This document shows positions 18,572-26,611 of a stretch of DNA of 64,000 nucleotides, piece by piece. Numbering within the stretch: position 1 is the first letter of the stretch; the number at the start of each line of letters is the position of its first letter. The notes beneath the pieces are model-generated. The model did no database searches. It worked only from the letters and a program-made list of their open reading frames with translations, and was not told the DNA's origin. The stretch is taken from assembly GCF_013408295.1 (NCBI RefSeq), contig NZ_JACBYQ010000002.1, forward strand, positions 496,001 through 560,000. The letters run 5' to 3'. The position numbers were made by a program, and so were the translations under genes. Origin of the DNA: Psychromicrobium silvestre. Its GTDB lineage: Bacteria > Actinomycetota > Actinomycetes > Actinomycetales > Micrococcaceae.

Positions 18572-19411
18572 CTAGCCCTTCTTTGCGATCGCTGCGGCTT
18601 GGGCCGCAATAGCGGCGGGTGGCCCCGCACTAAGTGGCTGCCAGGACTCCATCACCGAGTAGGCGATAATCCGCTCCTGAGCGCCGAAGCGTGGATTACA
18701 ACTCGTCATGGTCATAATCCGTTCTTGAGGCTTGGCGTTCTTCAGCGTGGGGACCGGCAACAGCACACTGGTCTGAGTGGGTAGCACAATCTCGGTATTG
18801 CGGAAGACATAGGTGTAATAACCGTCTTTGGTTTGGACATAGATTTTGTCCCCGGGAACCAGGGTGTGAATGTTATCCAACACCGCGCCGTGGGTCTGCC
18901 GGTGGCCTGCGACCGCGAAGTTCCCAACCGCACCGGGCATCGCCGTGCTGGGGTAGTGGCCCAACCCCAGGGTGTCCAGCTCTTGCTGATTAGTTCCTTG
19001 GACAAGCGGCCGCGGCGCATAATTCGGTCCGAAGCGCGGGATATAGACCAGGCCGAAAACATCCAGATCGGCTGCGGGTGCCTTGGTTACCACCGGTGCG
19101 CCATAGTTTTTTGGAGTAGTAGAGGGAGTTACCGGGCCACCGAGTTGCTGGGCGAACTGCTGCGCTGCCTGCTGCTGGGTCTGATCGGCGGAGATATTGG
19201 TCCACCACAGTTCCCAGCCAACGAAGAGCATCAGAACAACGCCGAGGGTGATCAGCAACTCGCCGAAAACCTGAACGATGGTGCGGAAAACACCCTTGCG
19301 TTCCCGCTGCTCCGAGCGGCTTGAGCGTGCGGAACGGTCCCGCCGTTGCGCGGACTGAACCAGCTCATCAAGGCCGAGCTGCTCCGAGTTTTCCCCTGGG
19401 GATCTATCCAC
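18572..19411 (-). CDS. Class E sortase
   Basis: 279-residue transpeptidase that anchors proteins to the wall. A cytoplasmic Arg/Ser-rich N-terminus, one membrane helix (about 56-78, LLITLGVVLMLFVGWELWW), a linker, then the sortase domain: catalytic His in VAGHRQTHG, cysteine in MTMTSCNPRFG, and arginine in QERIIAYS. The GTG at 19411 follows AGGAG; the frame is open 46 codons further but without a site. It lies upstream of the small membrane gene and the amidotransferase, probably one transcript. Confidence 0.92.
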   Translation of the reverse strand: MDRSPGENSEQLGLDELVQSAQRRDRSARSSRSEQRERKGVFRTIVQVFGELLITLGVVLMLFVGWELWWTNISADQTQQQAAQQFAQQLGGPVTPSTTPKNYGAPVVTKAPAADLDVFGLVYIPRFGPNYAPRPLVQGTNQQELDTLGLGHYPSTAMPGAVGNFAVAGHRQTHGAVLDNIHTLVPGDKIYVQTKDGYYTYVFRNTEIVLPTQTSVLLPVPTLKNAKPQERIMTMTSCNPRFGAQERIIAYSVMESWQPLSAGPPAAIAAQAAAIAKKG

Positions 19412-19595
19412 TGCTATCTCCTGAATATTGCCAAACACAGTTCCACGGGCACGGTTCACTGATTTACCGCTAGAATTGCTGCGAGAAACCAAGTGGACCG
19501 GCAGTAGTCGTGCTGTGTTATAGCAGGATACCAATTGCCCGGGCCGCACCCCATTCGGTGGTTCGGCCTTGCCGCCCGCCCGTCAAGGAGAGCCA

Positions 19596-19856
19596 GTGCC
19601 CGAGTCGAAATCCCGCCGTCGTCCCGCCCGTCCGACTAATGCGGACGGCAGCAAGGTCGTCAAGCCGAATGCCGTTTGGTACAAGCCGGTAATGTTCGGC
19701 CTGATGATCATCGGCTTGCTCTGGATCATCACCTTCTACATCACCTCAACCACCCCGAATCAGCTGCCCATCCCGGGGATTGGCGCCTGGAACATCGTGA
19801 TCGGCTTCGGGATTGCCATTGTTGGCTTCCTGATGACCACTCGCTGGCGCAGCTAA
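19596..19856 (+). CDS. crgA: Cell division protein CrgA
   Basis: 86 residues: a basic N-terminus (ESKSRRRPARP), then two membrane helices (about 33-52 and 66-82) joined by a short loop TSTTPNQLPIPGIGAWN, which is the CrgA layout. In actinobacteria it inhibits or organises FtsZ and recruits PBPs at the septum. The GTG at 19596 sits 7 bases after AAGGAG. Divergent from the sortase and convergent, with 4-base overlap, with the HTH-citrate synthase. Confidence 0.93.
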   Translation: MPESKSRRRPARPTNADGSKVVKPNAVWYKPVMFGLMIIGLLWIITFYITSTTPNQLPIPGIGAWNIVIGFGIAIVGFLMTTRWRS

Positions 19857-21106
19857 CTCTGCGGTGCGGGGCCGCTGTATTGCCCTCTGGGGCGCAGTCG
19901 CAAGGGACTTTGCAGATATTCATCCATGATGTGCGCCAGCCAACCAGCGGTGCGGGCTAGGGCGAAAAGCGTCTGGCCACCATCAAGGGGCATCCCGGCG
20001 CCAATCATCAGCACCGCAATCGCTAGATCGACATTGACCGGCTGTTCGGTTCGGGCATGCACGACGGCGGTCACTGCGGCTGCCGCTTGCCAGGCTTCAC
20101 GGTAGTGCGGGTTCTTTCGTAGCTCGGCGAGTAACACCGCAGCACGCGGGTCTCGATGGCGATAGATCCGATGCCCGAAGCCGGGGATGCCCGCACCGGG
20201 CGTGCTGCTGCTGGCCAACTGCGCTGAAATCGCTTGCTCCGGGCTGGATCCTGCCAGCACAGCCCGCAGTAGTTCCGCGGCGGTCACACTAGCCGAACCA
20301 TGCAGGCCGGAGTCGCAGGCCGCGAGCGCGCTCATCAGGGCGGCATAGGGATGCGCCCGGGCACTCGCCGCCACCCGGCCGGCCAGGGTGGAAGCGGCTA
20401 AGTCGTGATCAACCAGCAGGATCAATGCGGTATTGAGCAGTTCGACGTCGGCTGGCTCGGATTCCCGTTCGGCTAACCGCTGCCATAGCTGGGCCGCAAT
20501 AGCGCCGCCTCTCCGGCTCTCACCGGGAAGCCCTTCGATCATGAGCGCCATCGTCCGCTGGCCCAGGCTGCGCACGGCCGCCGGGCTCAGATCTCGTTTC
20601 AGCGGATCGTGGCTGGAAGCGATGAGCAAAGCTTGCTGCATGTAGTCCACACCCCGGGCTTCCGGGCCGAGCAGCCGGCGCGCGTTTCGCACTAGCCGAG
20701 TAAGGTCCACCGGGGCCGCGAAGGATAAGGTTTCTTTCGCATCATCCTCGGGGGTTTCGGCGTCCGACCACAACCAATTGGCAATGTTTTCGAAGCGATG
20801 TTGCTGAGCGAGCTCAACCGCAGGCAGGCCCCGGTAGTAAAGGCTGTCTTCGCTGAGCAAAGCGATGGGCGAGTCCATCACCATCAAGGGGGTCCCGGTA
20901 AGTGGCGTACTCAAGAGTTCCGATGCTGCCCCCGCAGATCTGCGACGGCGGGCCAGGGTCTCCACTTCAAGCGGATCGAAGGTGGAACCGGCGGCATCCA
21001 CGGCTCGCTCACTGCTAATCAAGCCGCGAGATACGTAGGCATAGAGGGTGGCAGCTTTGACGCCTAGTCGGGCGGCAGCCTGGGCCGTACTCAGTCGTTC
21101 CGTCAT
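19853..21106 (-). CDS. Citrate synthase-like protein with N-terminal MerR-type HTH
   Basis: 417 residues. Residues about 3-60 form a helix-turn-helix like those of MerR/excisionase proteins (LSTAQAAARLGVKAATLYAY, VSRGLISSER). The rest is a citrate synthase fold with GFGHRIYRHRDPRA (catalytic His region) and a degenerate substrate His segment GLHGSASVTA in place of GPLHGGA. The ATG at 21106 follows GAGGA. It is divergent from a normal citrate synthase; DNA-binding citrate synthases of this kind are paired in this way in other actinobacteria. A metabolite-sensing regulator or a heteromeric partner are both possible; the first is suggested by the HTH and the repeats at 21133-21162. Confidence 0.88.
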   Translation of the reverse strand: MTERLSTAQAAARLGVKAATLYAYVSRGLISSERAVDAAGSTFDPLEVETLARRRRSAGAASELLSTPLTGTPLMVMDSPIALLSEDSLYYRGLPAVELAQQHRFENIANWLWSDAETPEDDAKETLSFAAPVDLTRLVRNARRLLGPEARGVDYMQQALLIASSHDPLKRDLSPAAVRSLGQRTMALMIEGLPGESRRGGAIAAQLWQRLAERESEPADVELLNTALILLVDHDLAASTLAGRVAASARAHPYAALMSALAACDSGLHGSASVTAAELLRAVLAGSSPEQAISAQLASSSTPGAGIPGFGHRIYRHRDPRAAVLLAELRKNPHYREAWQAAAAVTAVVHARTEQPVNVDLAIAVLMIGAGMPLDGGQTLFALARTAGWLAHIMDEYLQSPLRLRPRGQYSGPAPQS

Positions 21107-21132
21107 GGCTTCCTCACTACCCAACTTGATTC

Positions 21133-21162
21133 AATCAATATTGATTATTGTCCGATCAATAT
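21133..21162. promoter_or_regulatory. Palindrome and phased repeat between citrate synthase genes
   Basis: A perfect 14-bp palindrome AATCAATATTGATT (21133-21146), and the half ATCAATAT repeated exactly 21 bp further (21134-21141 and 21155-21162), two helical turns apart. This suits a dimeric MerR-like regulator controlling both divergent genes. Confidence 0.55.
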
Positions 21163-21180
21163 CGGTGATTGCATACCCCT

Positions 21181-22380
21181 ATGCAGACGGCATCAAGATT
21201 AGACAACACTCCGATAGAGGTTCCTCGCGGCCTGAGCAACGTTGTGGTCACCGAAACCATGCTGAGCGATGTGCGGGGGCAGGAGGGCTTTTATCATTAC
21301 CGGCAATACTCTGCCCTTGAGTTAGCCAGACAAGCTTCCATCGAAGAGGTCTGGTATCTGCTCATGTTTGGCGAGTTACCCAGCCCTGCGCAGCTCGAAG
21401 ACTTTCTGGGCCGGATCGCTGGACACACTACGCTCTCCCCCGCGCTGCTTGAAATGCTCATCGGTATGAGCCGAGCCGTAGAGCAGGGACAACTCGATCT
21501 GCTCGCAGGCTTGCGAGCCGCCTTGGCCTTCGAAGGTGCCGCTACCGCCGTCAAACCCTTATACGATCTGTCCCGGGATCAGCGGGTCGAAGAACTCATC
21601 AAACTGGCAGCGAAGGTCACCGGGATCATCTCCACGCTGCATCGACTCGGCCAGGGTTTGAGCCCGCTGGATTCCCGTCCAGAGTTAGGTTATGTGGGGA
21701 ATTACCTCTACATGCTCTCGGGTGTGGAGGCTCCCAAACGCGAAGTGAGCGCCTTGAGTAATTACCTGGTGGCCGCCGTCGACCACGGTTTCAATGCCTC
21801 CACTTTCACCGCCCGGGTGATCGCCTCGACCGGGGCGGATGTGGCCTCCTGCCTGGTGGGCGCGCTTGGTTCGCTCTCCGGCCCGCTGCACGGAGGTGCG
21901 CCCAGCCGCGCCTTGGATACCCTCGATGCCATCGGTTCGCTGGAGAATATCGACCCCTGGATCACCGAGCAGGTGATGGCCGGGCGGCGGATCATGGGCT
22001 TTGGCCATCCGGTCTACCGGACCGAGGATCCACGCTCGGCGCTGTTGAAGGAAGTGGCTCTCGGCTTCGGCGGGTCACGGGTGGCCTTCGCGGTGGCTGT
22101 TGAGGAACGGATTCCGGTGCTGCTGGAGCAGCTCAAGCCGGGCCGTGAGCTGCATACAAACCTGGAGTGGTACGCCGCTATAGTGATGGAACTGGTAGGT
22201 CTGGACCGGGCGCTCTTCACCCCGACTTTCGCCGCAGCTCGAGTGTTGGGCTGGTGTGCCAATGTGCTGGAGCAGTGCGACGATCCGAAGATCATCCGCC
22301 CGTCCGCGCGATACATCGGTCCGCCCGCGCCGCAGGCCCTGCCTGCCGAGATTCAGGCCCGAATTCTTCCCCAGGCTTAG
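21181..22380 (+). CDS. Citrate synthase / 2-methylcitrate synthase family
   Basis: 399 residues; condenses oxaloacetate with acetyl-CoA (or propionyl-CoA). Catalytic motifs are intact: SGPLHGGAPSRAL, GFGHPVYRTEDPRS, and the C-terminal NLEWYAAIVMELVGLDRALF with FAAARVLGWCANVLEQ. The ATG at 21181 is preferred to the TTG at 21169. Divergent from the HTH-bearing homologue, whose operators lie in the shared promoter. Citrate versus methylcitrate cannot be separated by eye; no prpB or prpD is nearby. Confidence 0.9.
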   Translation: MQTASRLDNTPIEVPRGLSNVVVTETMLSDVRGQEGFYHYRQYSALELARQASIEEVWYLLMFGELPSPAQLEDFLGRIAGHTTLSPALLEMLIGMSRAVEQGQLDLLAGLRAALAFEGAATAVKPLYDLSRDQRVEELIKLAAKVTGIISTLHRLGQGLSPLDSRPELGYVGNYLYMLSGVEAPKREVSALSNYLVAAVDHGFNASTFTARVIASTGADVASCLVGALGSLSGPLHGGAPSRALDTLDAIGSLENIDPWITEQVMAGRRIMGFGHPVYRTEDPRSALLKEVALGFGGSRVAFAVAVEERIPVLLEQLKPGRELHTNLEWYAAIVMELVGLDRALFTPTFAAARVLGWCANVLEQCDDPKIIRPSARYIGPPAPQALPAEIQARILPQA

Positions 22381-22462
22381 TTCTGCGTTTGTTCCTGAGC
22401 CTGGTTTGAACCCTTTCCGCACCTGGTCACACCGAGCCTTGGATCTGACTGGGTTCTGCTGC

Positions 22463-22500
22463 CCGGGTCCCACCGAGATGTCCAACTCAGTGGGACCCGG
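22463..22500 (+). terminator. Hairpin after citrate synthase gene
   Basis: 11-bp perfect arms at 22463-22473 and 22490-22500, about 85 bases after the stop. No clear T-run follows. Confidence 0.6.
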
Positions 22501-22557
22501 CATCTGAGCTGCGGCGCTCCTGCCTGCTCCCCTGAACCATGAGCGGCATGCACAGCC

Positions 22558-22700
22558 TGTGATGAAAGTTATCCACAATGTGCATAACTCTGTGGGCAAA
22601 ATCTCGATTATCCCCCTAGACCCCGCGACTGCGTTATCCACATGTGTGGAATTACATGTGTGTAAGTTTTCCACCGTGTGGATAACGCATGTGGATTTCG
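22558..22700. repeat. Cluster of palindromic TTATCCACA elements (transposon end or DnaA boxes)
   Basis: Three dyads of the form GTTATCCAC-n-GTGGATAAC: 22568-22588 (second half TGTGCATAAC), 22633-22655 (second half imperfect) and 22666-22686 (first half GTTTTCCAC). TTATCCACA occurs perfectly at 22569-22577 and 22634-22642, and inverted at 22677-22685. Near copies lie at 22591 (TGTGGGCAA) and 22608 (TTATCCCCC). TTATCCACA equals the classical DnaA box; the location right before tnsA is also where a Tn7-like left end with several TnsB sites is expected, with TGTGATGA at 22558 as a possible terminus. Confidence 0.6.
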
Positions 22701-22807
22701 GTAGGCAGGCGCTGATGTAGGTTCGCGTTGGATCTGTGCTTTGTAACTTTAAAGTGGCCACGCGTGTCAAATCTAATCATTTGGTGTCACGGGTGGAGAC
22801 TGTGAGC

Positions 22808-23554
22808 ATGGTGCCGACTTCTAGTTCGGTGGTTCAGTTTGAGTACCGGGATTCGACCGGTACTGCGGTGGGAGTGTCTGCTGCAGAGGTGATTGGGGCG
22901 GATATTCTCCGTGGGTCGCCCGTTCGGCGACCTTCTAGTTATGTTGGCCAGCGTCATTATCCTGGCATTTTTTGGTCAGCTACCACTCGGACTCAGCTTC
23001 TGTATGAGAGCCTCCTGGAGGAGTCGTTCTTGTGGGTTGCGGATTTTGACTCGGCTATTACTGGTATCGCTTCGCAACCTTTTCGTTTGAGGGGCCAGTT
23101 CCTGGGCCGGATGCGTTCGCATGTGCCTGATTTTCTTCTGCAAACCGTTGAGGGCCGCTTCCGTGTTGTTGATGTGAAGCCAGAAGACAAGCTCGACCGG
23201 CCCGAGGTGGCTGAGATTTTCGAGTGGACTAGCCGGGTCTGTGCTTCTAAAGGCTGGGAGTATCAGGTTTTTACGGGGGTGCGGCGGATTATTCTACGCA
23301 ATATTCGTCTGATCGGTCGTTACCGCACTGCGGGGCTGTTTTTTGATCCTCCGTTGGTCGGTGTGGGTGCCGAGGATTTAGCGGGGTTGACTGTGAGTGA
23401 AGCGTCCGGGGCATTGGAACCTTTTGCTTCGGTTGAGCGGTCTGCGTTGTCGCTGGTTTTGGAGCGTTTGTGGTGGGGGGAGGTGGGTGTTGATCTGAGG
23501 GTTCCTTTATCCGGTAGTTCTTTGTTGTTTGAAGGAGAATCTCGTGGGTTCTGA
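22808..23554 (+). CDS. tnsA: TnsA-like transposase endonuclease subunit
   Basis: 248 residues. In Tn7-type systems TnsA cuts the 5' ends of the element and makes the transposition cut-and-paste. The restriction-endonuclease core is visible: E67 in LLYESLLEES, D108 in HVPDFLL and K124 in VVDVKPEDK, the expected E-D-xK order and spacing. The ATG at 22808 lies about 9 bases after GGAGA; a GTG at 22802 is too close to that site. Its end overlaps the tnsB start by 11 bases. Third codon positions are rich in G and T, unlike the chromosome around it, which supports acquisition. Confidence 0.88.
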   Translation: MVPTSSSVVQFEYRDSTGTAVGVSAAEVIGADILRGSPVRRPSSYVGQRHYPGIFWSATTRTQLLYESLLEESFLWVADFDSAITGIASQPFRLRGQFLGRMRSHVPDFLLQTVEGRFRVVDVKPEDKLDRPEVAEIFEWTSRVCASKGWEYQVFTGVRRIILRNIRLIGRYRTAGLFFDPPLVGVGAEDLAGLTVSEASGALEPFASVERSALSLVLERLWWGEVGVDLRVPLSGSSLLFEGESRGF

Positions 23555-25544
23555 TGATGCTGTTGTTGTAGAGGTTGGTGGTTGGGTTTGGTTTGATGGC
23601 GGGTTGTGGGAGGTGGGGTCTCTTGATGCTCGCTCGGTGACTTTGTACCGTGCTGGTCAGGTGCGGAGGGTGTCTCTTTCAATGCTTGATGCTGGGACGC
23701 TGCGTTCGGAGGGTGCTGAGGTAGCCGACGGGGGCTCAGATCCGATGTTGGGTGTTGAGTTGGCTCAGTTATCGAAGGAGTCGAGAGCTCGTTTGGAACT
23801 GGAGGTTGAAGTTCTGGCTGGAATTTCTTCCGCGGTGTCCCAAGGAGCCTCTCAGCAGCCTCTTTTGGTGGAGGGCGCTGAGAGGTTGGGGACTACTGCT
23901 AGAACGCTGAGGAGGCGTTTGGTTGTTTTTCGTGATCAGGGTCTGGCGGGGTTAGTTGATTCTCGTTCTACGGGCCAGCGTTCCGCGAAGGTTGATCGGC
24001 GGTGGGTTAGTGCTTGCCAGAGGGCGATGCGAGAAGCAACGTTTGAGTCCACTCCGTCCAAGAAGCGCATCTTGATGCAGGCCAAGGCGTTGTTGGAAGA
24101 CTCTTATGGTGTCGGGGTGGTTCCTATTCCTACCTATCAGACTGGTTGCCGATGGATTGAACGATTGGCTAAGGGAAAATATACGTTTGGTTCGGCGAAA
24201 AATCGGCGCTCGGTCGCCGAACGTCCTCAGGGTTTCTTCGGCAAGCTTCGCCCTGATGCTCCGGGGGAAGTGGTGATGTTGGATACCACTCCTTTGGATG
24301 TTTTCGCGATGGAACCGGTGACCCATCGGTGGGTCTCCGTCGAGTTGACGATAGCCCTTGACCTTTATTCACGTTGTGTTCCCGGTTTGCGCTTATCTCC
24401 GGTATCGACGAGGTCTGCTGATGTCGCTGCCGTGTTATTTGAGGTTATTTCCTTCCAGAAGGATGACAGGTCTGACAAAGATTCCGGGGCGTCGGAACAA
24501 CCTGCATGGGCACCGTCGTGTGTTCCTCAGACGATCGTGGTCGATCATGGCAAACAGTATCTGTCGGCTCATGTGCTGGGTGCCTGCGGAAGGCTGGGCA
24601 TCAATGTTCAACCAGCGATCCCGGGCAAGCCGACCGACAAGGCAGCCGTGGAACGGTTTTTCCGGTCTTTGAGGGAGTCTTTGCTGGAGAACCTCGACGG
24701 TTATAAAGGCCCTGATGTGTATTCGCGAGGGAAGGATGTAGAGCTCAAGGGTTTCTACTATGTCAGCGAGTTAGAGGATCTCATTCGACAATGGATCAAT
24801 GACTACTATCATCAAAGACCTCATTCCGGCCTGGTAGTACCCGAGTTGCCGTCTGAGCGATTCAGCCCATCCGAGGTGTGGGACATTGGTGTGCAAAAGG
24901 GCGGGGTACTGAGAATCCCTGCCTCAAATGAGTTGCGTTATGAGTTTCTTGAGGTGAAGTGGAGGGCGATCCATCATTACGGGGTGGAGATCGATGGGCG
25001 CACGTATAACGGTTCCGCGGTGAACATGTACCGTGGTTCGCGCTCTTCATATGTGGGCGCTCAGGCAGGTAAATGGCCGTTCTTCATTGATTCTTATGAC
25101 ATTCGCTGGGTATATTTTCGGGATCCCGATACGGAAGAGTTCTCCTCCTTGGAGTGGGAGCATGCTAAGAGCCTTAACGGACCGCTGAGCGCTGAGGCGG
25201 CCGCTTACGCCAAGGAAGTCGCTTCTTCTGGTGATAGGCGGTTCGATCCAGAGACGGAGATGCGTCGTTTACTGCTGGAGTGGTCCCGCGGGGAAGTCTT
25301 GGATCGTCGAAGCAAGACTTTGGCACGCCGCACTGCAGCACGTGCTGAGCCCTTAGTTGCCGCCCCAGTAACATCCGCCAAGCGCAACGGTAAGAGGAAG
25401 AGTCCGCACGCACCTGGCGCAGTCGTTGATTTACTCACTCGGCGGGTGCATGCGGAAACAATGATCGAGAACATCGAAGCAGAGGTCTTCGAGGAGTATT
25501 ACAAAGACCGTCCTGAGGGAGCCGGCATGGAGACGCTGGACTGA
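23544..25544 (+). CDS. tnsB: TnsB-like DDE transposase (Mu/IS3-type integrase core)
   Basis: 666 residues. An N-terminal HTH region (LGTTARTLRRRLVVFRDQGL, about 120-140) precedes an rve integrase core with the DDE residues in VMLDTTPLD (about 246), IVVDHGKQY (about 333) and KAAVERFFRSL (about 370), followed by the Mu C-terminal beta-barrel (MYRGSRSSYVG). TnsB binds the end repeats and performs 3' cleavage and strand transfer. The GTG at 23544 follows AAGGAG by 7 bases; the TTG at 23529 overlaps that site. TGATG coupling to tnsC. Confidence 0.93.
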   Translation: MGSDDAVVVEVGGWVWFDGGLWEVGSLDARSVTLYRAGQVRRVSLSMLDAGTLRSEGAEVADGGSDPMLGVELAQLSKESRARLELEVEVLAGISSAVSQGASQQPLLVEGAERLGTTARTLRRRLVVFRDQGLAGLVDSRSTGQRSAKVDRRWVSACQRAMREATFESTPSKKRILMQAKALLEDSYGVGVVPIPTYQTGCRWIERLAKGKYTFGSAKNRRSVAERPQGFFGKLRPDAPGEVVMLDTTPLDVFAMEPVTHRWVSVELTIALDLYSRCVPGLRLSPVSTRSADVAAVLFEVISFQKDDRSDKDSGASEQPAWAPSCVPQTIVVDHGKQYLSAHVLGACGRLGINVQPAIPGKPTDKAAVERFFRSLRESLLENLDGYKGPDVYSRGKDVELKGFYYVSELEDLIRQWINDYYHQRPHSGLVVPELPSERFSPSEVWDIGVQKGGVLRIPASNELRYEFLEVKWRAIHHYGVEIDGRTYNGSAVNMYRGSRSSYVGAQAGKWPFFIDSYDIRWVYFRDPDTEEFSSLEWEHAKSLNGPLSAEAAAYAKEVASSGDRRFDPETEMRRLLLEWSRGEVLDRRSKTLARRTAARAEPLVAAPVTSAKRNGKRKSPHAPGAVVDLLTRRVHAETMIENIEAEVFEEYYKDRPEGAGMETLD

Positions 25545-26611
25545 TGGGAAATCAGTGGGCTGCATGGTTGGAAGATAACAGCGAACGCCAGATCAATCTG
25601 GCGCATCAACGAGGCTGGTTTGCCTTCGCAGAGGCTGCGGATCGTGTCCCAGTCAAACTACTCACAGCCTCCCAGCTGCGGAAGTTGGGTGAGGAGGAGC
25701 GGGAAGACTATGACGAATGTCGGCAAGTGTGGAATGTAAATTTTCCGACGATTAAAACCCCGCAGTTGCTTCGTGCTTTCGAGGTGATGGACGAGGTTTT
25801 CTATTCCTCCGCCCGCGATGGTCACCGGCTCAAGGGCGGAGTGGCTATCGATGCGCCTCCTGGTTTGGGAAAAACAACAATCGTCACCCAGTACGGTCGC
25901 GGTTTGCACCGTAGAGATATTCGCCGCCACGGAGCAAGAACGACAGCCGGCCACCAGCGCATTCCCATCGCATTCGTGTCGTTGACGGCGAGTATGACGT
26001 TGAAGACACTAAATCGGAAAATTGTTGAATTTTACGGTCACCCAGCGATTGACAAGGTAACCTCGGCCCGGTTGGCTGACCTGGCGGTGAACTTTGTGGA
26101 GTCTTGCCAAACAAGGGCCATTGTGGTGGACGACTTACACTTCATTGATTTCCGGCAGCGCAGCGGTGTTGAGGTTTCTGATCATTTGAAGTGGCTGGCA
26201 AACGCACTCCCGGTAGTGTTCATTTTTACCGGTGTCGGATTAGCAAAAAAGGCGTTCTTCAACGAGGGCCGCACTTCAGAAGAGGCATCTCTAGCGCAAA
26301 CTGCAAGACGCACCACCCTCCACACCGTGGCACCGTTTCTGACGAACACCGATGCCGGGGCCAGAGCTTGGGTCGAGTTGTTGTCAACAATTGAGGCCCA
26401 TCTATTGCTGGTCAATCGCAAGCCGGGAATGCTCACCGATCATGCAGAACTGATCGCCCAACGCACCCAAGGCCATATAGCTTCCCTCGCGGCACTGGTT
26501 GACCGAGCCTGCCACCGGGCAATCCGTTCCGGTGAGGAAACCATTAGTGAAAAAACTCTTCAGCTAGTGACGTTAGATAATGCTGCGAGTCGTTCCAGCG
26601 CCTCAGCGTGA
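25544..26611 (+). CDS. tnsC: TnsC/TniB-like AAA+ ATPase
   Basis: 355-residue AAA+ regulator that links target selection to the transposase. Walker A is DAPPGLGKTTIV (about 103-113), Walker B RAIVVDDLHFID (about 191-202), and the sensor region HLKWLANALPVVFIFTGVG. The length and motif spacing fit TniB/TnsC proteins of Tn5053/Tn7-like elements. Its ATG shares one base with the tnsB stop (TGATG), and it overlaps tniQ by 32 bases, so the four subunits are tightly co-translated. Confidence 0.92.
   Translation: MGNQWAAWLEDNSERQINLAHQRGWFAFAEAADRVPVKLLTASQLRKLGEEEREDYDECRQVWNVNFPTIKTPQLLRAFEVMDEVFYSSARDGHRLKGGVAIDAPPGLGKTTIVTQYGRGLHRRDIRRHGARTTAGHQRIPIAFVSLTASMTLKTLNRKIVEFYGHPAIDKVTSARLADLAVNFVESCQTRAIVVDDLHFIDFRQRSGVEVSDHLKWLANALPVVFIFTGVGLAKKAFFNEGRTSEEASLAQTARRTTLHTVAPFLTNTDAGARAWVELLSTIEAHLLLVNRKPGMLTDHAELIAQRTQGHIASLAALVDRACHRAIRSGEETISEKTLQLVTLDNAASRSSASA

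Larger units (their letters stand above)
22381..22807. other. Intergenic region upstream of the tns operon
   Basis: 427 bases. It holds a hairpin (arms about 22463-22473 and 22490-22500, CCGGGTCCCAC / GTGGGACCCGG) that ends the citrate synthase transcript, and then, at 22558-22700, the cluster of TTATCCACA palindromes annotated separately. The last 100 bases should contain the promoter of the tns operon. Confidence 0.7.

Noticed and set aside
8136-18630. Numerous antisense frames across the fhaA-pknB operon and pabA
   Set aside because: They are shadows of strongly supported genes, made by high-GC codon bias.
22558-22700. A full oriC
   Set aside because: DnaA-box-like words are present, but there is no dnaA or dnaN beside them and no clear AT-rich unwinding tract.
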